Positions 26,387 through 35,144 of a stretch of 48,881 nt of DNA are shown piece after piece. The notes beneath the pieces are model-generated. The model made no database searches. It saw nothing but the letters and a program-made list of their open reading frames with translations, and had not been told where the DNA came from. Both the position numbers and the translations under genes were made by a program. Where the stretch lies: NCBI RefSeq assembly GCF_014698065.1, contig NZ_JACJSI010000051.1, positions 1 to 48,881 of the forward strand. Reading direction: 5' to 3'. Origin of the DNA: Nostoc flagelliforme FACHB-838 (lineage in GTDB: Bacteria > Cyanobacteriota > Cyanobacteriia > Cyanobacteriales > Nostocaceae). How positions within the stretch are numbered: position 1 is the first letter of the stretch; the number at the start of each line of letters is the position of its first letter.

Positions 26387-27222
26387 GTTAATCAGAGTAG
26401 AAGAGTATTTTGTACGGTAGCTTGACCAGATTACCGTAGTTTGTAGCCAGCATTTTACAGTAAATTATTTAAAAAGCTAGTAGAGATTAACAATTCATAA
26501 AGAATAACTGCCCACAAAACTTGCTCTTTCGTGGATAATCTTGGTAATCATGACACTTTTGTTGCGACAATGGCTGTCGTCGAAAATACAAGTTTTGTCT
26601 AGAAGCTTAGATTTTTATTGCAGAACGACCTTCATCCTCAAAGTCCCCTCTACAACGTTACCCACAAGTTCGTGACCTAGCAGTAGAGTCTGAATACACT
26701 GTTCATATCCAGACGCGAATGTTTAAGGGAAAAATCAAGCAATACATCATGTACTAATTTATACAATATTATTAAAAGTATCACCTTAAAAAATAGATGT
26801 TTTATTTTATCGAAAACAATCAAACATCCTCTTAGCCAAATTAGGTTGAAAGCTTTTTGTCATCATTCATCAGATCCAAGAAAGCGCAGCCAAAACATAC
26901 CTAACTTAAAATTAACCCCCATATTTCTAAGATTTTAGCTCAGAGGATGTTTATAAAGTCTTAATCCATAATATTCCTGGCGACTAAAAGTTGCAGCTAT
27001 ACAGATTAAAAGCCTTGATTTTCTCTGAGTCCACGGAGGCAGTCTTGGCTTTAAAGTAATAAATTATACTAAAACCTCTAAAATATCCTTTCAGAAACTA
27101 AAGATGTAGATTCAGACATCTTGAAAGGACTGGTAATTTGACATTACTCAATTTTACTTAAAAAGATTTTGAAATTTAACTCTCTATGGTAGAGTTACAC
27201 TGAGGCTTTCTAGTGAACAGTT
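26387..27222. other. 836-bp spacer with an 11-bp inverted repeat
   Basis: The divergent promoter region of ssuD (minus) and the membrane glycosyltransferase (plus). AAACATCCTCT (26822-26832) and AGAGGATGTTT (26942-26952) are perfect inverted repeats 109 bp apart, possibly the ends of a decayed MITE. AACTCT/AGAGTT forms a small hairpin just upstream of the plus-strand gene (27179-27197). No supported gene is seen; base composition becomes strongly AT-rich toward the right. Confidence 0.5.
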
Positions 27223-28791
27223 ATGAAACAACAAAACAATAAAATTGTATTAATTATACTTGTATTGTTAGGATTAGCTAGTACTTTTTACTTATCAATC
27301 GTATACAAAGATACTTTCGGAGAGAGAGATAGCTTTCGTATGGCAATGGGTATTATTGACTCGATCATATCTAATAAACCATTAGGAAGTAGTATGCTTT
27401 ATGGTCGTGATATCTCTTTTGCATACTTTGGATTGTTAAATTTTTTTACACCAATTTTTAAAACAAATTTGGCTTTGATAATTCCTTTTATGAACTATAT
27501 AAATGCCTTAAGTGCTATTTGTATGGTTATACCTTTATTCTTTTTAGTTAAGAGATATTGGGGAACATCTATAGCCATCTTAGCAAACATATTACTAATG
27601 TTGCTCCCCGCTTGGAGAGCAACTAGCCAATATGCACATCCTATGACTGAAGCTATATTATTCATGTTCATAGGATTAGCTTTGATTAGTTATCGTTCTT
27701 TCATAAGCTCATTGAGATTAGGATGGAATAGATTAATTTTATTGGATGTACTAATTATTGCTGCTTTGGCTTTATGTTTAATGTTCAGGCTCGATGCAAT
27801 ACTAATGTTTCCTTTGATTCCTGCCTGTCTTCTTCTCGAAAATTATTCTTTTAAAAAGATTGTTTCTTCTTCAATTTTATATAGCTTTTTTCCAATAATT
27901 ATTTTTAAAGTTATGCAATCTCAACTTCCAAAAATTATTGGTCACAAAAGTGATGGAATATTTGAGCAACTTTTATTATGGAATAATCCTGCTAGATACG
28001 TTGATAAATTTGTTTATGGAAACTTACTTTTTATTTGGGGCTTGAATCCTTTACTTTGTTTGATATTTTTAATATCCTGCATTTATTTAGTATATAAACG
28101 TAATTATTTATCTCTATTTTTCATATTACCAACAGTCTTATTAAATTATATATTTTGGCTACCAAATCCTGCTCCAGCGCGTCATTTTATCTATTTATGT
28201 CCTGTTGTAGCAATTAGTATTGCAATTTTCTTAGCTGATATTTTTCCAATAGTAAAATCTTTTGTAAAAAATAATAGGAACATAGGAGTAACACTCGCAG
28301 TAATTTTAATAGTTTCTCTTTCCATAAGCTATAAATTTTCTTATCCTGTACCAATGTCAGAGAAATACTCTCACACCACAAGACAATTAGGTAAAGAACT
28401 ACAACAGTTAGAGCCGAAAGGCCAGCAAATTTTTGTAGTTGGCGATACGATTCCGGCAGTAGTTCAAATGCAACTTATGTCAAAAGATACAAAAGTTGAG
28501 TATAAAAGAACAAATATTCTTACAGACGATGATATTAAAGCTCAAGAGAAATCTGCTTTAAAACCTAAACCTATATATATATCTGTAATAGTTGTAGAAA
28601 ATCAAAAAAATAAGTTTATATGTTATTTCCAAGGTTGGAAATCAAAAATAAACGAAATCAAGAGATTTTTAGGAGAATCAGATGAATATAATCAAGGTTA
28701 TATTGTATTAAATATGATAGATAAATATACTAATAAGATTGATGTGGAAGCATCTACCTTGTCTAAGAAGCTTGAGGTTTTAAAATTTTAA
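27223..28791 (+). CDS. Polytopic membrane glycosyltransferase (GT39/ArnT-like)
   Basis: A 522-aa protein with an N-terminal membrane helix (IVLIILVLLGLASTFYLS) and about ten further hydrophobic segments to residue 370, then a hydrophilic C-terminal domain of about 150 aa. The first loop after helix 1 contains GERDSFRMAMG, in the position where GT39/GT-C enzymes carry an acidic catalytic motif (DE/ED). Such enzymes use polyprenyl-phosphate sugars as donors outside the cytosol. This fits the polyprenyl-phosphate glycosyltransferase genes downstream. The gene is notably AT-rich compared with its neighbours, with many TTA/ATA codons, which suggests acquisition. The family call is from topology and context. 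Confidence 0.6.
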   Translation: MKQQNNKIVLIILVLLGLASTFYLSIVYKDTFGERDSFRMAMGIIDSIISNKPLGSSMLYGRDISFAYFGLLNFFTPIFKTNLALIIPFMNYINALSAICMVIPLFFLVKRYWGTSIAILANILLMLLPAWRATSQYAHPMTEAILFMFIGLALISYRSFISSLRLGWNRLILLDVLIIAALALCLMFRLDAILMFPLIPACLLLENYSFKKIVSSSILYSFFPIIIFKVMQSQLPKIIGHKSDGIFEQLLLWNNPARYVDKFVYGNLLFIWGLNPLLCLIFLISCIYLVYKRNYLSLFFILPTVLLNYIFWLPNPAPARHFIYLCPVVAISIAIFLADIFPIVKSFVKNNRNIGVTLAVILIVSLSISYKFSYPVPMSEKYSHTTRQLGKELQQLEPKGQQIFVVGDTIPAVVQMQLMSKDTKVEYKRTNILTDDDIKAQEKSALKPKPIYISVIVVENQKNKFICYFQGWKSKINEIKRFLGESDEYNQGYIVLNMIDKYTNKIDVEASTLSKKLEVLKF

Positions 28792-29017
28792 TTAATTATA
28801 TATATTGCCACCTGAGAAAATAAATAAAAAAGGTTTTGACAATTAGCTTAAAAGCTGTGTTATTTAACTGGCTAAGGTAGCAAATAACTTCACTTATTTT
28901 TTAAGTCATTAATTTACTCTGATTTCCAAAATCAGAATTTTTAAAAATAATGAACAATGAAAGAGCAAATCGAAAAAAGTTAAGTTGCGTTAGAAAAAAA
29001 TAGGAGTATGAGTTATA

Positions 29018-29722
29018 GTGTGGAACTTTAAATCTGGTATTTTACTAATCACACTAATTTGCATTATTGCGACTGCCATAACAGTATATATTCTTGGCGG
29101 CATTGATCCAGCACAAATTCAAGCTTGGCTTAAGTCTGCTGGGATATGGGCACCGATTATTTATATTCTTCTGTATGTTGTAGCAACTGTACTTATTCTG
29201 CCCTCAACAGCACTTAACTTGACTGGTGGTGCAATTTTTGGCCCAGTATTAGGGACTCTTTGGACTAGTTTAGCGGCAATTATTGCTGCAATTGTTTCTT
29301 TTACTTTTACTCGGACTATTGGGCGTAAAGCAGTAGCCAAAAGACTAGCCGGAAAATGGCAAGCGATGGATGCTGAGGTGCGTCGGGCAGGATTATTCTA
29401 TATGTTTGCTATTCGTTTGGTAGCAGTTATGCCCTATGGTTTAGTGAACTTCACTGCGGGGTTAACTTCGGTCAGTTTTAAAGATTATGTTTTGGGTACA
29501 AGCCTGGGTACGGTTCCTGGAGTCCTACCTTTTGTATTGCTAGGCAGTTATGGTCTAAAGGCTTTTAGTACAGGAGATTTCTTACCAGTAATTGGAGCTT
29601 TAACACTAACTGGAATGCTAGTGGCAGTAGCAACATGGTATCGTCGTCGTCGCACATTTCCTTCAAAGGACATTGAGACTGTTAAATCATCAGAAGCTAA
29701 TAGGGATTCTCAAGATAACTAA
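29018..29722 (+). CDS. TVP38/TMEM64 (DedA-like) membrane protein, copy 1
   Basis: 234 aa from GTG 29018, with AGGAG at 29002-29006. It has an N-terminal helix, then the VTT-domain core: LPSTALNLTGGAIFGPVLGTLW, FTRTIGRKAVAKRL, RLVAVMPYGLVNFTAGLTSV, and GTSLGTVPGVLPFVLLGS. Family members act in lipid-carrier (for example undecaprenyl-phosphate) recycling or membrane homeostasis. The protein is very similar to the gene at 31073-31783 over its whole length, including the start region, showing recent duplication. It sits 78 bp before a GT2 gene. Confidence 0.88.
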   Translation: MWNFKSGILLITLICIIATAITVYILGGIDPAQIQAWLKSAGIWAPIIYILLYVVATVLILPSTALNLTGGAIFGPVLGTLWTSLAAIIAAIVSFTFTRTIGRKAVAKRLAGKWQAMDAEVRRAGLFYMFAIRLVAVMPYGLVNFTAGLTSVSFKDYVLGTSLGTVPGVLPFVLLGSYGLKAFSTGDFLPVIGALTLTGMLVAVATWYRRRRTFPSKDIETVKSSEANRDSQDN

Positions 29723-29800
29723 ACTGGATTCTTCCCATAACATAAAAGTTGATTTTATATCTGCTTTTTTTAACGTCAAGCGAAGTATGAGGTTTTCTAG

Positions 29801-30787
29801 ATGCTTTTAAACAATGACAATGTAGAAATTTCTGTGGTAGTTCCTATGTACAATGAGGAACCTAATATAGACTACTTATTGGAACGATTAGTGTCAGTAT
29901 TAGTTAGTTTAAAGATCAAATATGAGATTGTTTGTGTAAATGATGGTAGCAAAGATAATACTCTTAAATGTTTGGTTGAACATCATTACCGTAACTCTGC
30001 AATTAAGGTGGTTAACTTGTCCCGTAACTTTGGCAAAGAAATTGCTTTAACGGCTGGTATTGACTATACAGCAGGTGCAGCAGTAGTCCCAATTGATGCG
30101 GATCTTCAAGATCCACCGGAATTAATTGAGGAGCTAATTGTCAAATGGCGTGAAGGTTATGATGTGGTTTGTGCGACTCGTCGCTCACGTCAAGGAGAAA
30201 GCTGGATTAAGCGCTTTACTGCTGCTGCTTTCTACCAAACGATTGGTAAATTGAGTAATGTGCCGATCCCTCCGAACACTGGGGATTTTCGTTTGCTAGA
30301 TCGGCGCGTAGTGGATGCTCTCAAAGAAATGCCAGAACGGAATCGTTTTATGAAAGGTTTGTTTGCTTGGGTTGGTTTTCAGCAAACTTCAATAATATAT
30401 GATCGCCCTGAACGTTATCAGGGAACTACTAAATGGAATTATTGGAGACTTTGGAACTTTGCTATTGATGGGATTGCTGGGTTTAGCTTAGTTCCCTTAA
30501 AGGTTTGGAGTTACCTTGGCCTTGTTATATCTTTAATTTCATTTTTATACGCTAGTTTTTTAGTAATTCGGACTTTACTCTTCGGAGCTGATATTCCTGG
30601 ATATGCTTCTTTAATGGTAGCAATGCTCTTTTTAGGGGGAGTTCAACTACTTAGCCTTGGGATAATAGGTGAATATCTTGGACGTGTCTATGATGAAGTA
30701 AAAGGACGCCCACTTTATTTAGTTAGGGATTGTTACGGTTTTACACCTGAATCTATCAATCAAAAATCTCTTTCTTATCGTCCGTGA
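29801..30787 (+). CDS. Polyprenyl-phosphate glycosyltransferase (GT2, GtrB/ArnC-like), copy 1
   Basis: A 328-aa protein. The GT2 core starts EISVVVPMYNEEPN (9-22), with VCVNDGSKDNT, SRNFGKE and the DXD motif in PIDADLQDPPE. There are two C-terminal membrane helices (about 225-290), followed by GEYLGRVYDEVKGRPLYLV, the standard tail of this family. It moves a sugar from an NDP-donor to undecaprenyl phosphate on the cytosolic face. With the GT39-like gene and DedA partner it forms a plausible lipid-linked sugar pathway. It is paralogous to 31891-32904 and part of the duplicated DedA-GT2 unit. Confidence 0.9.
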   Translation: MLLNNDNVEISVVVPMYNEEPNIDYLLERLVSVLVSLKIKYEIVCVNDGSKDNTLKCLVEHHYRNSAIKVVNLSRNFGKEIALTAGIDYTAGAAVVPIDADLQDPPELIEELIVKWREGYDVVCATRRSRQGESWIKRFTAAAFYQTIGKLSNVPIPPNTGDFRLLDRRVVDALKEMPERNRFMKGLFAWVGFQQTSIIYDRPERYQGTTKWNYWRLWNFAIDGIAGFSLVPLKVWSYLGLVISLISFLYASFLVIRTLLFGADIPGYASLMVAMLFLGGVQLLSLGIIGEYLGRVYDEVKGRPLYLVRDCYGFTPESINQKSLSYRP

Positions 30788-30911
30788 GCAATTAAGAGGG
30801 CCTTCTAGAATAATTATTTTTATTGCATTAACGGCTAGAAGCTGCAGGCCATTTTGACAGTTTCTCAAAACCTGGTTTTCCTGTTAGCTATTATCATTAG
30901 CTTAGAGCTTG

Positions 30912-30987
30912 GTGACAATTGTGAAAGCGACAGCAATTATCTAAGCATCCTTACAAGAACTTCCTGTGGGTAACAATGCGCCCGTAG
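30912..30987 (-). pseudogene. 76-bp remnant of a second ssuD gene
   Basis: On the minus strand this reads GALLPTGSSC, KDA, a TAG stop, then IIAVAFTIVT. It matches SsuD residues 46-69 (GALLPTGSSCEDAWITAAAF...), with Trp58 replaced by a stop. At DNA level it aligns with 26183-26258 at roughly 85% identity, the longest perfect run being 19 bp or more. The third-position differences show it is an old paralogue or decayed copy. It lies between two DedA-GT2 units. Confidence 0.75.
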
Positions 30988-31072
30988 TTTCTTGGTCTGT
31001 GCTTCAATATAAGGTTATGATTGCTGATGACTAAACTATTTGGGTTACAAAAAAAGTAGGAGTATAGTTCTA

Positions 31073-31783
31073 GTGTGGAACTTGAAAGCTGGTGTTGTGC
31101 TACTCACACTGAGTTGCATAATTGCAACTGGTATAGCAGTATATTTTCTTGGCGGCATTGACCCAGCACAAATTAAAGCATTGCTGAAATATTCTGGTAT
31201 CTGGGCACCTATTATTTATATTGCTTTGTACATTGTGGCAACTATGTTAGTTTTGCCCTCAACAGTACTGAATTTGACAGGAGGTGCAATTTTTGGCCCT
31301 TGGCTGGGTACGGTTTGGACTAGTGTTGGAGCTATTATTGCGGCAATAATGGCCTTTGCTTTTACTCGTACTATTGGACGGCAAACAGTTGCTAAACGAC
31401 TAGCAGGACGCTGGCAAGCTATGGATGCTGAGGTACGCCGTGGAGGGCTTTTTTATATGTTTGCCATCCGACTAGTGCCGATTATGCCTTATGGCTTGGT
31501 CAACTTTGTCGCTGGACTAACTTCGATCAGCTTTAAAGATTATGTTCTAGGTACAACACTTGGTACTGTTCCTAGTGTTTTACCCTTTGTATTACTAGGG
31601 AGTTCTGGTCTAAAGGCAGTCAATACAGGCGATTTTTTGCCGCTAGTACTTGCTTTAGGCTTAACTGGAATGCTGGTAGCAGGGTCTACTTGGTATCGCC
31701 ATCGCCGGAGTTTTCCTAAAAAAGCTGTAGAAAGTTTTAAAGAATCAAATTCTTTAGATGACATTAACCCGAAGAATAAATAA
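31073..31783 (+). CDS. TVP38/TMEM64 (DedA-like) membrane protein, copy 2
   Basis: 236 aa from GTG 31073, chosen because GTG TGG AAC TTG and its upstream AGGAG (31058-31062) mirror the copy at 29018; a TTG at 31040 gives an 11-residue longer form. It shares the VTT core: LPSTVLNLTGGAIFGPWLG, FTRTIGRQTVAKRLAG, RLVPIMPYGLVNFVAGLTS, and GTTLGTVPSVLPFVLLGSSG. It sits 107 bp before the second GT2 gene. The two copies differ mostly by conservative changes, and both look functional. Confidence 0.88.
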   Translation: MWNLKAGVVLLTLSCIIATGIAVYFLGGIDPAQIKALLKYSGIWAPIIYIALYIVATMLVLPSTVLNLTGGAIFGPWLGTVWTSVGAIIAAIMAFAFTRTIGRQTVAKRLAGRWQAMDAEVRRGGLFYMFAIRLVPIMPYGLVNFVAGLTSISFKDYVLGTTLGTVPSVLPFVLLGSSGLKAVNTGDFLPLVLALGLTGMLVAGSTWYRHRRSFPKKAVESFKESNSLDDINPKNK

Positions 31784-31890
31784 ACTATAGCAATCTGACT
31801 TGACTATTGCTAAGTATACTGAGAACAAAACCTTGATGATTACAAGCAGTCTGTCAGTTTGGCTGTTCAAAAATTAAACAAGATTTTTAG

Positions 31891-32904
31891 ATGCTACCAA
31901 AATATTCATTTATTGTTCCAATTTATAACGAAGAAGAAATTATTCCTGAACTTTACCGCAGACTAAGTGCAGTAATGAATCGGATGGATGGTCTTGTCGA
32001 ATTAATTTTAATCAATGATGGTAGCCGCGATCGCTCCTTACAATTAGTACGAGAACTCCATCAAAAAGACCCGCGCATTTGCTATCTTAGCTTTGCTCGT
32101 AACTTTGGTCATCAAATTGCAGTTACTGCTGGTCTTAATTTTGTTCGGGGTCAAGTTATCGTCATCCTTGATGCTGACTTACAAGATCCACCAGAACTAA
32201 TCCCCGACATGGTTGAAAAATGGCGACAGGGCTATCAAGTTGTTTACGCTCAACGCACTCAACGCCTTAAGGAAGGATGGTTTAAGCGTTTTACTGCCTA
32301 CTCTTTTTATCGCATCCTTAAGAAGCTTGCAGATGTAGAAATTCCTACTGATACTGGTGATTTTTGTTTAATGGATCGGCAGATCGTAGATATTCTCAAT
32401 TCTATGCCAGAACGCACCCGTTACATTCGTGGTCTGCGTTCTTGGGTTGGCTTTCAGCAAACAGCAATTCGGTTTGAGCGCGACCCCCGCTTTGCTGGGG
32501 AAGTTAAATACACTTTCAGCAAATCCTTGGCGCTTGCCATCAATGGTCTAGTGTCTTTTTCAATAGTGCCACTGCGGTTATCAACCTACTTAGGGTTAGT
32601 AGCAGCGGCGGCGGCTATCTTGATGGTTTTATTAGTCTTGTATTGGCGGCTTTTTGTTCCCCATTCGCCTTTAACTGGGTTTACGATTATTTTGATGGCA
32701 ATCTTCTTTCTCGGATCTGTGCAGTTAGTCAGTGTTGGCATCTTAGGCGAATATATAGGGCGCATCTATGAAGAAGTTAAAGCCAGACCCCTCTATACTT
32801 TGGCAGAAGTAGGTGGTTTCTATGACAAATCTACCAAGTCAACGAACAATTCTGATCAACTAGATAATTTTGAGGATGCTACCAAAAATCTGGACAAGTA
32901 TTGA
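31891..32904 (+). CDS. Polyprenyl-phosphate glycosyltransferase (GT2, GtrB/ArnC-like), copy 2
   Basis: A 337-aa protein with YSFIVPIYNEEE (5-16), LINDGSRDRS, ARNFGHQIAVTAG, the DXD in LDADLQDPPE, two C-terminal membrane helices and GEYIGRIYEEVKARPLYTL. It has the same architecture as copy 1 but is more diverged from it than the two DedA proteins are from each other, so donor or carrier preference may differ. It is last gene of the plus-strand glycosylation block; a Ser/Asn/Asp-rich tail of about 30 aa follows the conserved end. Confidence 0.9.
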   Translation: MLPKYSFIVPIYNEEEIIPELYRRLSAVMNRMDGLVELILINDGSRDRSLQLVRELHQKDPRICYLSFARNFGHQIAVTAGLNFVRGQVIVILDADLQDPPELIPDMVEKWRQGYQVVYAQRTQRLKEGWFKRFTAYSFYRILKKLADVEIPTDTGDFCLMDRQIVDILNSMPERTRYIRGLRSWVGFQQTAIRFERDPRFAGEVKYTFSKSLALAINGLVSFSIVPLRLSTYLGLVAAAAAILMVLLVLYWRLFVPHSPLTGFTIILMAIFFLGSVQLVSVGILGEYIGRIYEEVKARPLYTLAEVGGFYDKSTKSTNNSDQLDNFEDATKNLDKY

Positions 32905-32939
32905 CCAAATAATTCATAGCTTAAAAAAAAGTCTGTGGG

Positions 32940-33247
32940 CTAGAAAGCAAAAGTAGTGCGGAGCGCACCTACCCAAATCGGGTCGTTGTTATCGTTATGT
33001 TCTGGTTTGGTAATCACATAAAAATCTGGAGTAACAGTGATGTTGTCATTCACCCGATAAGTGTAGAAAGCCTCGATGTGTCCAGCAACTGCACTATTTT
33101 CAGAAAGTTGTGATACAGATGTAACTTGTTCTAGGCTGCGATCGCGAGGAACGGCTAAAACTGGCACTTGCACTCTACTATCCAAGGGTTCTGCATTCAC
33201 AGATGCTGGAGATAATTTAGATGAAGCCTTCTGAGTAATCCTAGGTA
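32940..33247 (-). pseudogene. Internally deleted iron-uptake/OprB-type porin gene
   Basis: The C-terminal 50 residues (AGHIEAFYTYRVNDNITVTP..., then HNDNNDPIWVGALRTTFAF ending in Phe) are the last strands of a cyanobacterial SLH-OprB porin. Directly before them sits SLEQVTSVSQLSE, which is the N-terminal SLH lead-in of the same family. About 400-500 central residues are therefore missing in frame near 33110. Upstream of about 33248 the open frame continues to 33329 only because it is antisense to the flavoprotein remnant. No product is expected. Confidence 0.7.
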
Positions 33248-34488
33248 GATGACGATGGTGCTGTTGCTGGTGCAACAGGTGTGAACCGTCAAACTGGTAG
33301 TAAATGGGTAGTGTGATCGCAATCCACAATTATCGCAACAGGCGGCTGTGTGTTTCTCAGTAAAGGGTTAGGATGCAACGTCCTGACAGGGGATGGTTAT
33401 TTAATGGCTGCTGAAGGTGGTGCCGAGATGTCAAGTATGGAATTTTCTAATGCTTATGGCATCTCTCCCGCCTTTTCTTCAGTTACCAAAACCCTGTTCT
33501 ATAATTGGGCAACCTTTACCTACGAAGATGGTAGTATAATTCCGGGTGCAAGTTCTCATAGACGTTCAGTAATTGCCCAGACATTGTTGCAACAGCCAGT
33601 TTACGCCATCATAGACAAAGTGGCTAAATCGATGCGGGCATCTATGCGTTTAGCACAGCCCAACTTCTTTTTACCCTTTGACCGTGCAGGTATTGATCCA
33701 TTTACTCAACGTTTCTCTGTGACTCTGTGCCTAGAAGGAACTGTGTACGGGAGGAATTCGGATTGTAGATGAGAGTTGTGCCAGTTCTGTGCGGGAACTC
33801 TACGCGGCTGGAGATGCTGCTACACGCGAACTGATTTGTGGCGGATTCACTGGCGGTGGTAGTCACAATTGGGCAATATCTTCTGGCTATTGGTCGGGGA
33901 AATCGGCTGCTGAATATAGTCGCAATTTGGGAAAACACAAAACTCAACGACGAGTTATATTATGTTCGACAAATCACTTATAATATGTCATTGCGAATGC
34001 AACGAAGTGGAATGAAGCAATCGCAAAGGTTTGGGATTACCGCGCTACGCTCGCAATGACAGAAGTATTAAGTCGAACATGATATTAAGGGTGTTGGAGA
34101 GGTAGTGTGGGAGCGATCGCTCTCAAACCTTGGCAACTGATGAAGTAATTCAGGCAGTCCAAGCTGAAGTATTCCTTTACGAAAAGAACTATTTCCGTAC
34201 AGAACAAGGCTTAACCGAGTCTTTGGGTAAGCTAAATCATCTTTGGCAAGAAATCCGCAGTAGCCAGGTAAGGTTAGATAAAGAGCTGATCCGGGCGCGA
34301 GAAGCTGCGGCAATGGTAGCCACAGCCCGGTGGATGTACAGCAACGCTATTGAACGTAAATAAACTCGTGGTACGTGGTATGCACAAACATTTAAATTAT
34401 CCAGAACTTGATGCTAACCAACAACATCACCTGATTAGCGGTGGATTAGATCAAGTCTGGGTAAAGGTTCGGTCTTTAGAGAGTACAG
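33248..34488 (+). pseudogene. Broken fumarate reductase/adenylylsulfate reductase-type flavoprotein
   Basis: Fragments of one FAD protein appear in order. (1) DDGAVAGATGVNRQTGSKWVV, then TGA at 33314-33316, then STIIATGGC...GDGYLMAAEGG and PFDRAGIDPFTQRF. (2) After a frameshift near 33751, GIRIVDESCASSVRELYAAGDAATRELICGGFTGGGSHN (shown interrupted here) up to about 33955. (3) A 129-bp MITE. (4) The helical C-terminus LATDEVIQAVQAEVFLYEK to about 34360. (5) After a further shift, RGMHKHLNYPELDANQQHHL. The FAD-binding N-terminus is absent, replaced by the porin remnant. This flavoprotein is normally paired with the ferredoxin that follows. Confidence 0.8.
33957..34085. mobile_element. 129-bp MITE inside the flavoprotein remnant
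   Basis: Ends ATATTATGTTCGAC (33957-33970) and GTCGAACATGATAT (34072-34085) are inverted repeats with 13 of 14 matches. The inner arms are GTCATTGCGA / TCGCAATGAC, and the core contains GAATGAAGCAATCGCAA. The core is a widely dispersed cyanobacterial intergenic repeat. It interrupts the flavoprotein reading between the GGGSHN region and the helical C-terminus. Confidence 0.75.
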
Positions 34489-34517
34489 ACAAGTCTTTAT
34501 CTAAAATAGGAGCAGCA

Positions 34518-34849
34518 GTGTCATTGAATTGGTCAGCGAGTCGCGGTGCATAAAATGTAATATCTGCGTGAACATTTGTCCAACCAACGTGTTTGAGCGT
34601 GTACCTGATGCGCCGCCAACCATTGCTCGACAGAGTGACTGCCAAACTTGTTATATGTGCGAATTGTATTGTCCAGTTGATGCTCTTTATGTTGCACCAG
34701 AAAGCGATATGCAGACTTCAGTCAACGAGGCAGAATTGGCAGAAGTTGGGCTACTGGGTAGTTACCGTGAAAATATTGGTTGGGGACATAAACGCGCTTC
34801 AACAGCAAAAGCCGATCAAACATTCCAAATTCTGAAGCAGATGAAATAG
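34518..34849 (+). pseudogene. 2x[4Fe-4S] ferredoxin, partner of the flavoprotein, with a damaged start
   Basis: The ferredoxin reads SESRCIKCNICVNICPTNV and then CQTCYMCELYCPVDA: eight cysteines for two [4Fe-4S] clusters. AGGAG (34508-34512) lies five bases before GTG 34518, the natural start. From that GTG the frame is off by one base (GTG TCA TTG AAT...), whereas the ferredoxin frame reads ...ATT GAA TTG GTC AGC. A one-base loss just after the start codon explains this. Translation could still begin at TTG 34529, giving 106 aa, so residual function cannot be excluded. It would pass electrons to or from the flavoprotein, which is dead here. Confidence 0.65.
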
Positions 34850-34871
34850 TAACACGATGTGCAACTTATCC

Positions 34872-35144
34872 TTAGAACCCCGCTTCCATTCCTCTTCCCC
34901 ACAGGGAGAGAGGCTTTGATTCCTGCTCCCCTTCCTTACAAGGGAAGGGGTTGGGGGTTAGGTCTGAGAGAAAGTTGCACACGGCGTATAGTACGGCAAA
35001 GAAAAGAGTCATGCTAACGATCGCAGTAGGAACAGGTTCTATCAGTAAAAATAAACTTCCTTCAAGATTATCAACATCATGGGCTGGATCAATCGGCGTT
35101 CCATTAGCAATTACCAATACAACAACAGCTACAGACAGGTTTAT
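34872..35144 (-). pseudogene. Possible membrane-protein fragment ending in an intergenic repeat
   Basis: A minus-strand frame reads NLSVAVVVLVIANGTPIDPAHD, then a second hydrophobic segment PTAIVSMTLFFAVLYAVCNFLS, and then runs into a repeat palindrome (CCCCTTCC / GGAAGGGG, 34927-34950). That repeat gives the LTPNPFPCKEGE string often seen when this repeat is translated. It begins just after the stop of the histidine kinase gene. It may be the tail of a lost membrane protein; I do not recognise the family. Confidence 0.3.
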
